This document shows, piece by piece, positions 24,630 through 36,600 of a stretch of 64,000 nt of DNA. The DNA is from Arcuatula senhousia. Its lineage: Eukaryota; Mollusca; Bivalvia; Mytilida; Mytilidae. The stretch is taken from positions 70,405,022 through 70,469,021 of the forward strand of contig OZ020306.1 of NCBI GenBank assembly GCA_963971305.1. Reading direction: 5' to 3'. Position numbers and translations under genes: made by a program. The notes under the pieces were generated by a model that had not been told where the DNA came from, did not search any database, and worked only from the letters and a program-made list of their open reading frames with translations. Numbering within the stretch: position 1 is the stretch's first letter; each line of letters starts with the position of its first letter.

Positions 24630-27600
24630 GTAAGTATGATTGTGTGTGTAAGTTGCATGGTAAGCTGATAAATGGGAAAAAGGTGGGATGAAGTAATGGG
24701 TAGAAGTGTACATGGTGTAACAAAAAGTAAGGGATTACCAATGAGGCATGCAGCATTTCAAGATTGTAAGTTCAAAAAGATCAAGACCATGAAGACAAAA
24801 GCAGTTGACATAAAAGACACACACAAAAAAAAACGAACAGGAAAAAAGAAACTTACAACATACAAAATATACACACAAAAAAATAACCTGCAACCAGGAA
24901 CACTATAACTGGAGTCGAAAAATTAGTGAACTCAGATGCACTGGAAGGCTCAGCAGTTTCTGTCAATTTTGTACAATATAATCTGACTATGCTTATGTGT
25001 ATGTTTCACTATAATTAACAGCTTAGTATTTTCATTTTAATGTTTTATATAAGTGCCATTTCATGTACATGTCAACTGGCAAATCATTTGAAATGTCATT
25101 TGTAGAGAAAACCCAATGAATAATAAAGTGCCAGCTAATAAAGTTAAAGTTGTAATTGACCCATATGTTGCCTGTAAACAAACTCATCAGATCAGTGAGA
25201 GAGTGATTTCAGCCAATTTGTTAAAGATCTTGCCAAATAAAACATGTAAAAATACAAAGGCCTTCTCATATAAATTTACTAATTACACATGTACAAGTAT
25301 TTAGTAATGAAACTTAAAAGTATCAAAGAGAGTACTGAATTTGAAATTGATCTTTTGCCTATTAAGTAGGCTAATCAAAGGCTTTAGAAATAAAATATTT
25401 TATGAATTTTGAATACAAAATAATGAATTAAAATGTTATGTTCAACAAATTTGGATTTATTTTGTAGATATGTGCCATGGAACTTACATGAAGACAGGCC
25501 TGAAATTTACTACTTCCGACAAAACTTAGATATTGAGTAAGTATACAAAAGGTAAAGATTTGTGTACATTTAAGTTGTGTCCCATATTCCACATCTGATT
25601 ATTGTCTAGTTGAAATGTGTGTGTGTATGTGTTTGTTATGGTTTAATTTAATGCCCTTTTTTGATGCACCTGGGCCATGTAGGGCAGTCATTGTTGAAAG
25701 GTGGAGGAAACCATGGACCTTGGGCAGGTAACTGACATTGTGTATATTTAAGTTGTTTCACATACACTCATTTTACATCTTATTATTGTCTAGTTGTAAT
25801 GTGTGTGTGTGTATGTTATGGTTTTACGCCATTTTTATCGCACTGAACAGTAAAGAGCGGTCAGTTTTAATGTGGAGGAAACCAGAAATGCCAGAGAACA
25901 TGGAGTAAACCACCGAACGTCAGCAGGTAACTGACAAACCTAATCAAATACAAGTGCAAAGGTGAATCCAGGGGGGGCCTGATTGTCCCAGTCCCCCCCC
26001 CCTTTTTTGGTAGAAAAATTTGGTGGAATATATAGGAAATCATTGAAGCATGACCAAAGCGGGCCCCTCTTAGACCAGTCAGTGTGCCCCCTCGTTTCAG
26101 AATCTCTGGATCCACCACTGCAGTGTTATGAGTGTCAATATAAAAAAAAACATTTTAGAAATGACCTGCCTTTATGGCCATGATGGCCTACAAAGGTAGA
26201 GGTGCATACAGTGCTAGGATCTGTTTAACTGTTCCACATCAGATTTACCTTCAGGTATATGTTGCCTTTCAATGATCATTTTTAAAAGGTTTGGGCATGC
26301 ACAAGTCCATATTTGCTTGTTTCTGTTTCAGAAAGTTTTTACAGAAAGCACAGGACCATGGGTTATATGTCATCTTACGACCAGGGCCATATATCTGCTC
26401 AGAGTGGGACTTTGGAGGATTACCAGCGTAAGAGCAATCTCATGAATCTCTTTTGACTAGTATAATTCTCCACATATTTTACTTAATTTTTAATATATTG
26501 TCTTTGCCATTAAAATATTAAAAAAAGTTTTAAAATCTGGGCAAGTTGTTTCCCTTTGACAGTTATAATCAAGATCTCACTCCACTTATTATCATTGGGA
26601 CGTTATACAGTTTTAAGCAGCTCTCATGCCCACAATTCTCAAATAATTGTTAAAAACTCACACATAATGACCTTGGACATGTTGGTAACTCTTGATCAGT
26701 TCTGGAAAAAAATGCTTATACATCATGTATATATTTATAATGTTATGCCCTTTTTACCATAAGGAAACAAAGAATCAAAAATGTGTTAAAAAAGTATAAG
26801 TATGTAACATTTCTTAGAAGATGTATTTCATTGCTGTTGACAACAATCAATCAATCAATCAATCAAATAATCAATCATTGCTGTTCATGTTTTTTCTATA
26901 CATTTTAGATGGCTTCTAAAAGATCCTGACATGAAGGTTAGATCTAACTATAAAAGATACCAGGAAGCCGTAGATAGGTGGTTCAGTACACTTATACCCA
27001 AGATAAAAGACTTTCAGGTTTGTTTATACAGTAGTCCCCCAGTTTTGCTATGTTCTGTTTAGATGGCTTCTAAAAGATCCTGACATGAAGGTTAGATCTA
27101 ACTATAAAGGATACCAGGAAGCCGTCGATAGGTGGTTTGGTACACTTATACCTAAAATCAAAGATTTCCAGGTTTGTTTTCACAGTAGTCCCCCAGTTTT
27201 TGTCTCGCCTGCGAAGCAGAGCGGGACATAGGTGTTACTTTACCGGCGGTGGCGGCGGCGTTAACTTTTTGGAAAAGTTTTATGAGCACCTTCATATCTC
27301 AAGAACTATAGGTCCTGGGTTGATGAAACTTGGTATGCATATGCCCCAGTAGTAGCTTAGCACAGTTGCATCCCCATCTTTTGACCTTGACCTTGATTTT
27401 CCGGTTGAGTGACTTTGACAATTTTCAATACATACAGATGGGTGCACACATAACCTGTACGGTAAGTTAACTTGAAAAGCAGACTTCAAGTTCACTTGTG
27501 ACTGGTCATGTGACTGCTTTGAGCAGACGCGCGACTGGTTCCAAGTTAACTTGAAAAGCAGTCATAATTCCATGTCTGCTTTTAAAAGCAGTCAGGTAAT

Positions 27601-30600
27601 TATGACAGGTCTGGTCAAGTTAACTTCGCGACAGGTCTGCTTGAAAAACTGATTGTAAAAGGACAAAGTTTATGTTATATCACCTAAACTGTGTTTAAAT
27701 TCATTTTTAATATAATTATAAACAGTTTTTTTTATTAAATTTAACCTTGCATTATTAAAGAGAGTCCAGCTACAACAGACTTGTTGCAATGACTGGTCTG
27801 GTTCAAGTAGTCACGACTTTGTGACTGGTTTTGACCAGTCATAGAAAAGCTGTTGCAAGTCTGCTTTGACCAGTCATGAGTAAAACAAGTTAACTTTGAT
27901 GTCTGCTATAGAAGACACGAGCAGACATGGAAAGCAGTCACAGAGTTAACTTTATGTTAACTTTCATACAGAGAATGTGTGCACCTATCTGTATAATAGC
28001 AATGGAAAAGTTTTGCGAGCACCTCCATATCTCAAGAACTATAGGTCCTAGGTTGATGAAACTTGGTATGCATATGCCCCAGTAGTAGCTTACCACAGTT
28101 GCATCTCCATCTTTTGACCTTGACCTTGATTTTTCGGTTGAGTGACTTTGACAATTTTCAATACATATATATAATAGCAATGGAAAAGTTTTGCGAGAAC
28201 CTCCATATCTCAAGAACTATAGGCCCTAGGTTGATGAAACTTGGTATACATATGCCCCATTAGTAGCTTAGCACAGTTGCATCCCCATCCTTTGACCTTG
28301 ACCTTGATTTTTGGGTTGAGTGACTTTGATTATTTTTATTGCATATATTTGCAATGTTTAAGTTCTATTAACATCTTTTGATCTCAGTAACTGAAAATCC
28401 ATGTAAATTCAAAATATAGTGGAAGTAAGAAAGAATAATTGTTTCCGATGGTGCCGGCAGGCGAGACATACTTTAGTGTTAACTCTTGTTTTATATACAT
28501 GTATATATCATTGTATATACATGTAGAAGGAATTGATTTTAGGCTAGTAATGCCTTGTTTCAGTCTAGTGGAACCTTGTAAAGTTTTTAAAGTTTATCGA
28601 GGGGCATAAAGTGTTATTGTCTGTCTGTCTTAAATCACATTGGTTTACTAGTAGTTTTCAATGAAGTTTCTATCATGGTAATTTTAATGCTCGTTTGATA
28701 TGCATTAGTGTATGACGAAGCAAAAATTTCATAGATTTCGACTCCTTGCATCAGCTTTTTAATGTCAATAGGTATCATCATGGTCAGGTCTCTCAGACAT
28801 AATCTTGTTATTGATTAATTTGAGTTGTGAAAATTTCAAGAAAGATAGTCCTTTTAGACGTATACTTTAGATTGAATCAATTGTTTTAATTGTCTGTGTG
28901 GTGAATGTAAACTGGTTAATTTATTTTCAGTTTTCCAATGGTGGTCCAATCATAGCTGTACAGATAGAGAATGAATTTGGAAGTTACAGTTCTGAACATG
29001 AACATTTATTGTTCATTAAGCAGGTAATAAACAAGAGGCCTAAAGTTTTTACTTTGTTTGTCAGTCTGTGTGTCTGTTCATCCACAATTTCTTAAAAATG
29101 CTATGCATAAAAAACTTTCAGGGATACAGATTTAAAATTTAACTAAGTGATTGAGTACCATTTTGAAATAAGCATATTAAAAATTTCTTGCAAAAAGCAG
29201 GCCCTTTCTGATTTTGTCAGTTCTACTGTATTTTTTAGGGTTGTGTTATTTTTGGTTTAATTTATGCTCACAAAATATCTCTGAAGTGAACAGTTATTGT
29301 TTTATTGTAAAGTTGAAAATAAATATAGCCAATCTGATTTATGCTACAAAAACTGTTTAACACATTAACAGACATTATTTTGATTACTGATGCATATTTA
29401 TCTTAATTTTACAGACACTTGTTACACATGGCATAGTAGAAATGTTCCTGACATCAGATGGTGATCTAGGATCTTCTGTGTTCTATGACGGTAAGTGAGT
29501 GATGAAGAACACACACACGCACATACACACACAAACACACACATGGCATAGTAGAAATGTTTCTGACATCTGATGGTGATCTTGGATCTTCTGTGTTTTA
29601 TGATGGTAAGTGAGTGATGAAGAACACACACACGCACATACACACACAAACACACACATGGCATAGTAGAAATGTTCCTAACATCAGATGGGGATCTTGG
29701 ATCTTCTGTGTTTTATGATGGTAAGTGAGTGATGAAGAACACACACACGCACATACACACACAAACACACACATGGCATAGTAGAAATGTTTCTGACATC
29801 TGATGGTGATCTTGGATCTTCTGTGTTTTATGATGGTAAGTGAGTGATGAAGAACACACACACGCACATACACACACAAACACACACATGGCATAGTAGA
29901 AATGTTTCTAACATCAGATGGTGATCTTGGATCTTCTGTGTTTTATGACGGTAAGTGAGTGATGAACAACACACACACACATACACAGACACACACATGG
30001 CATAGTAGAAATGTTTATAACACCATAAGGGTTATTGGGATCTTCTATGTTCTGTGATGGTAATAGGGTGATGAAGAACACACACACACACCCAAATACA
30101 TACTCACACAGCATGATAGAATGTTTTTGATATCAACACAAACATCACACACACATACACATGGCATAGTAGAAATGTTTCTGACATCAGATGGGGAAAT
30201 GGTGGTTTTTGATCTTCATTGTTTTATGATGGTAAATAAGTGATACATGTCTTTCCACGAATTTTGTAAGTGCAACTCCTCCTTAACTGTTTAATGATTT
30301 TTAAGGAAGTAAGTACATCATATGCATTTAAAAATTTCATTGCTCTCTGATTTTATTCAAGAGAAATGATTTTAAAAACAAGATTTAATTTACATATTTA
30401 CCATGCTGTCTTGTTACTTTTCAGAGGCCCTACCAACTGTAAACTTTCAGGACTTTTCCAAGGGAAAGAAAAGCTTGGACTATGTAAAGTCCTTATCATC
30501 AGATTTCCCATTATTGGTGATGGAGTTTTGGACTGGATGGTTTGACCATTGGGGTGAATCTCACCAAACTAGAAGAACTCAATGTAGGTTAAATTTCAAA

Positions 30601-33600
30601 ACTAAAATTGGAAAACTGCTCATTAGGCCATTTCCATTAGGGTTTGTATTATTGATGATGGAGTTCTTCGATGGGGTTGTTTGGCCATTGGGGAGTGTCT
30701 TGCCAAACCAAAAAAACTCATTTTAGGTTGGAAGTTCAAGGCTCAATGTATATTGAAGTTCAACAAACTAGGAAGATTATATGAAGGTCAAAGTTTATGG
30801 CTTACATTTACAATAAATATATGTGACAAAATATTCAGTAAGAAGCCAAGGAGTACATAGGGAGTTAGAATATTGTCATCCTGAAAAGGTCAAAGACATC
30901 CACAATTAAGCGGCAATTTAGTAAAACCACAATGGACAATCGCCAGCAGCCTTTAACGAGGCCATTTTGCACTGCTCGCCGTTCAGCAATTGGCCCATGG
31001 TCTAAATAAAATGCATATAATTCAAATCCAGTCCTGAAATAGTCACAGATAGACCCCCTTCTTAAACAAGGAACAGAAAACATCAAAAAGATAAGTACAA
31101 ACGAAAGCTTTGTCAAAGATTCCTGGATTAGGACAGGCACATATAATATGTGGCAGGGTTAAACTAGTTTTTTTAGCCCAACCTTCCACCTATCAATATT
31201 CTTAGACAAAGCACAAAAACTAAACACAATAAAAATCAATTCCATCAAAGTCCAATTCCACCAGAGAGAACCTAAGACAAAAAACAACATGAAAACAAAC
31301 GTCCAATAAATAAAAACACATACAATTGATTGAACTGCTATCAGCAATATGGTGTTTAGTCAGTAGAAGAGTGAATTTAGGTGCTTTGGAAAGGTAAGCA
31401 GTTCCTGCTTGTTATAATGCATCCATGATGTTTTTTGTGTAAGGAATAATATCTAAAGGAAGAGATATGAGAATCTTGTTAAGTTTTATTTTATGACAAG
31501 TTCTGCGTACCCATTCAATCCCTGCGTTATTCAACACTTTTGACATCAAATTTGATAATCATCACACCTCATTTAATTATACAGTACTATAAATGATCTT
31601 CTGAAATTAACTTTAAAGGTAATAACATTTTGTCTCTCTATTGGATCAGAAATTAGAATTTGCTTACTCCTATAAAATGTACATGTATAGATAAAGAATG
31701 TTTAAAAAGCCCTTTGTGTTTATTTTCAGATATCCTGGACAACCTGAAGGAAATCCTAGATACAGGAGCCTCTGTCAGTCTGTACATGTTCTATGTTTAT
31801 TTTCAGATATTCTGGACAACCTGAAGGAAATCCTAGACACAGGAGCCTCTGTCAGTCTGTACAATGTTCTATGTTTATTTTCAGATATTCTGGACAACCT
31901 GAAGGAAATCCTAGACACAGGAGAATCTGTCAGTCTGTACATGTTCTATGTTTATTTTCAGATATTCTGGACAACCTGAAGGAAATCCTAGACACAGGAG
32001 CATCTGTCAGTCTGTACATGTTCTATGTTTATTTTCAGATATTCTAGACAACCTGAAGGAAATCCTAGACACAGGAGCCTCTGTCAGTCTGTACATGTTC
32101 TATGTTTATTTTCAGATATTCTGGACAACCTGAAAGAAATCCTAGACACAGGAGCGTCTGTCAGTCTGTACATGTTCTATGTTTATTTTCAGATATTCTG
32201 GACAACCTGAAAGAAATCCTAGACACAGGAGCCTCTGTCAGTCTGTACATGTTCTATGTTTATTTTCAGATATTCTAGACAACCTGAAGGAAATCCTCGA
32301 CATAGGAGCCTCTGTCAGTCTGTACATGTTCTATGTTTATTTTCAGATATTCTGGACAACCTGAAGGAAATCCTAGACACAGGAGCGTCTGTCAGTCTGT
32401 ACATGTTCTATGTTTATTTTCAGATATTCTGGACAACCTGAAGGAAATCCTAGACACAGGAGCCTCTGTCAGTCTGTACAATGTTCTATGTTTATTTTCA
32501 GATATTCTAGACAACCTGAAGGAAATCCTAGACACATGAGCGTCTGTCAGTCTGTACATGTTCTATGTTTATTTTCAGATATTCTAGACAACCTGAAAGA
32601 AATCCTAGACACAGGAGCCTCTGTCAGTCTGTACAATGTTCTATGTTTATTTTCAGATATTCTGGACAACCTGAAAGAAATCCTAGACACATGAGCGTCT
32701 GTCAGTCTGTACATGTTCTATGTTTATTTTCAGATATTCTGGACAACCTGAAGGAAATCCTAGACACAGGAGCCTCTGTCAGTCTGTACATGTTCAATGT
32801 TTATTTTCAGATATTCTAGACAACCTGAAAGAAATCCTAGACACAGGAGCCTCTGTCAGTCTGTACATGTTCTATGTTTATTTTCAGATATTCTGGACAA
32901 CCTGAAAGAAATTCTAGACACAGGAGCATCTGTCAGTCTGTACATGTTCTATGTTTATTTTCAGATATTCTGGACAACCTGAAAGAAATCCTAGACACAG
33001 GAGCATCTGTCAGTCTGTACATGTTCAATGTTTATTTTCAGATATTCTAGACAACCTGAAAGAAATCCTAGACACAGGAGCCTCTGTCAGTCTGTACATG
33101 TTCTATGTTTATTTTCAGATATTCTGGACAACCTGAAAGAAATCCTAGACACAGGAGCCTCTGTCAGTCTGTACATGTTCTATGTTTATTTTCAGATATT
33201 CTGGACAACCTGAAAGAAATCCTAGACACAGGAGCCTCTGTCAGTCTGTACATGTTCTATGTTTATTTTCAGATATTCTAGACAACCTGAAAGAAATCCT
33301 AGACACGGGAGTCTCTGTCAGTCTGTACATGTTCTATGTTTATTTTCAGATATTCTAGACAACCTGAAGGAAATCCTAGACACAGGAGCATCTGTCAGTC
33401 TGTACATGTTCTATGTTTATTTTCAGATATTCTAGACAACCTGAAGGAAATCCTAGACACAGGAGCATCTGTCAGTCTGTACATGTTCTATGTTTATTTT
33501 CAGATATTCTAGACAACCTGAAAGAAATCCTAGACACAGGAGCGTCTGTCAGTCTGTACATGTTCTATGTTTATTTTCAGATATTCTGGACAACCTGAAG

Positions 33601-36600
33601 GAAATCCTAGACACAGGAGCCTCTGTCAGTCTGTACATGTTCTATGTTTATTTTCAGATATTCTGGACAACCTGAAGGAAATCCTAGACACATGAGCGTC
33701 TGTCAGTCTGTACATGTTCTATGTTTATTTTCAGATATCCTGGACAACCTGAAGGAAATCCTAGACACAGGAGCATCTGTCAGTCTGTACATGTTCTATG
33801 TTTATTTTCAGATATTCTGGACAACCTGAAGGAAATCCTAGACACAGGAGCCTCTGTCAGTCTGTACATGTTCTATGTTTATTTTCAGATATTCTGGACA
33901 ACCTGAAGGAAATCCTAGACACAGGAGCCTCTGTCAGTCTGTACAATGTTCTATGTTTATTTTCAGACATTCTAGACAACCTGAAGGAAATCCTAGACAC
34001 AGGAGCCTCTGTCAGTCTGTACAATGTTCTATGTTTATTTTCAGATATTCTGGACAACCTGAAAGAAATCCTAGACACAGGAGCCTCTGTCAGTCTGTAC
34101 ATGTTCTCTGTTTATTTTCAGATATTCTAGACAACCTGAAAGAAATCCTCGACACAGGAGCCTCTGTCAGTCTGTACAATGTTCTATGTTTATTTTCAGA
34201 TATTCTAGACAACCTGAAAGAAATCCTAGACACAGGAGCCTCTGTCAGTCTGTACATGTTCTATGTTTATTTTCAGATATTCTGGACAACCTGAAGGAAA
34301 TCCTAGACACAGGAGCGTCTGTCAGTCTGTACATGTTCTATGTTTATTTTCAGATATTCTGGACAACCTGAAGGAAATCCTAGACACAGGAGCATCTGTC
34401 AGTCTGTACATGTTCTATGTTTATTTTCAGATATTCTAGACAACCTGAAGGAAATCCTAGACACAGGAGCGTCTGTCAGTCTGTACAATGTTCTATGTTT
34501 ATTTTCAGATATTCTAGACAACCTGAAAGAAATCCTAGACACAGGAGCCTCTGTCAGTCTGTACATGTTCTATGTTTATTTTCAGATATTCTAGACAACC
34601 TGAAAGAAATCCTAGACACAGGAGCATCTGTCAGTCTGTACATGTTCTATGTTTATTTTCAGACATTCTAGACAACCTGAAGGAAATCCTAGACACAGGA
34701 GCATCTGTCAGTCTGTACATGTTCAATGTTTATTTTCAGATATTCTAGACAACCTGAAGGAAATCCTAGACACAGGAGCATCTGTCAGTCTGTACATGTT
34801 CTATGTTTGTTTTCAGATATTCTAGACAACCTGAAGGAAATCCTAGACACAGGAGCGTCTGTCAGTCTGTACATGTTCTATGTTTATTTTCAGATATTCT
34901 GGACAACCTGAAAGAAATCCTAGACACAGGAGCCTCTGTCAGTCTGTACATGTTCTATGTTATACCCCCACTCGTAAGAGAGGGGGCTATATTGCAATCA
35001 CCTTGTCCGTCCGTCCGTCCGTCCGTCTGTCCGTCTGTCCGTCTGTCCGTCCGGTTCAATTTCTCTGCTTCTACTCGATGGATTGGTTTCAAATTTGGTA
35101 CACAGCTTCAGCATGATGAGTTATACTATGCCTACCCTTTCCAGGTCAGTCCATCATCTACTTCCTGTTTTCCAAGCTGACTTAGACTTTTTTAGGGGAA
35201 AAAAAATTTGGAATGTGAAATTTTTCGTAACAGATTTCTCGGCTTCTACTTGATGGATTGGTTTCAAATTTGGTACACAGCTTCAGCATGATGAGTTATA
35301 CTGTGCCTCCCGTTTCCAGGTCAGTCCATCATCTACTTCCTGTTTTTCGAGCCGACTTAGACTTTTATGGGTAAAAATTTTGAAAAGTGAAATTTTTCGT
35401 AACAGATTTCTCAGCTTCTACTGGATGGATTGGTTTCAAATTTAGTACACAGCTTCAATATGATTAGTTATACCGTGCCTCCCCTTTCCAGGTCAGTCCA
35501 TCATCTACTTCCTGTTTTCCGAGCTGACTTAGACTTTTTATGGGTCAAAAATAGACAATTTTTTGTAACAGATTTCTCAGCTTCTAGAGAAGGGAATGAT
35601 TTCAAATTTGGTATACAGCTTTAGCATGATGAGTTGTACCGTGCCTCCCCTTTCCAGGTCAGTCCATCATCTACTTCCTGTTTTCCAAGCCGACTTAGAC
35701 TTTCTTAGGGAAAAAAAAATTTGGAATGTGAAATTTTTCGTAACAGATTTCTCGGCTTCTACTTGATGGATTGGTTTCAAATTTGGTACACAGCTTCAGC
35801 ATGATGAGTTATACTGTGCCTCCCGTTTCCAGGTCAGTCCATCATCTACTTCCTGTTTTTCGAGCCGACTTAGACTTTTATGGGTAAAAATTTTGAAAAG
35901 TGAAATTTTTCGTAACAGATTTCTCAGCTTCTACTGGATGGATTGGTTTCAAATTTAGTACACAGCTTCAATATGATTAGTTATACCGTGCCTCCCCTTT
36001 CCAGGTCAGTCCATCATCTACTTCCTGTTTTCCGAGCTGACTTAGAATTTTTATGGGTCAAAAATAGACAATTTTTCGTAACAGATTTCTCAGCTTCTAG
36101 AGAAGGGATTGATTTCAAATTTGGTATACAGCTTAAGCATGATGAGTTGTACCGTGCCTCCCCTTTCCAGGTCAGTCGGTCATCTACTTCCTGTTTTCTG
36201 AATGGCCGAGTGGGGGTATGCTTAGCACGACTTAGTGCAACCCCTTGTTTATTTTCAGATATTCTGGACAACCTGAAAGAAATCCTAGACACAGGAGCGT
36301 CTGTCAGTCTGTACATGTTCCATGGAGGTACCAACTTTGGTTTCATGGCTGGAGCTAATTACTTTGAGAACACTAATTACCAGCCTGACATCACTAGCTA
36401 TGGTAAGGATTTTTATACCCCTTGCAATTAAAACTTATGTTGTAAGTGCAAAATTTTCCTGAATGTCTTCTATTTGAGGCTTAAATAGCATAGATAACAC
36501 ATGACTTGTTAAAATATGGTAATTCCATTTATTGCTTTGCCCATGGAATTGTCTTTCATAACTTGTGCCATGTTGCTGTAATAGAGTCATGACAAGAGTA

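Noticed and set aside
24672..24908. Lys-rich 78-codon frame after exon 1
   Set aside because: Lies in intron 1 after a strong GTAAGT donor; composition reflects an A-rich tract.
29422..30114. Cys/Val-rich minus-strand frames
   Set aside because: They are translations of the CA-rich spacer on the opposite strand of the exon 6 array.
33857..34102. Minus-strand 81-codon frame in the exon 8 array
   Set aside because: Antisense shadow of the 78-bp units.
36014..36346. Minus-strand 110-codon frame
   Set aside because: It spans the end of a repeat element and the antisense of exon 8.
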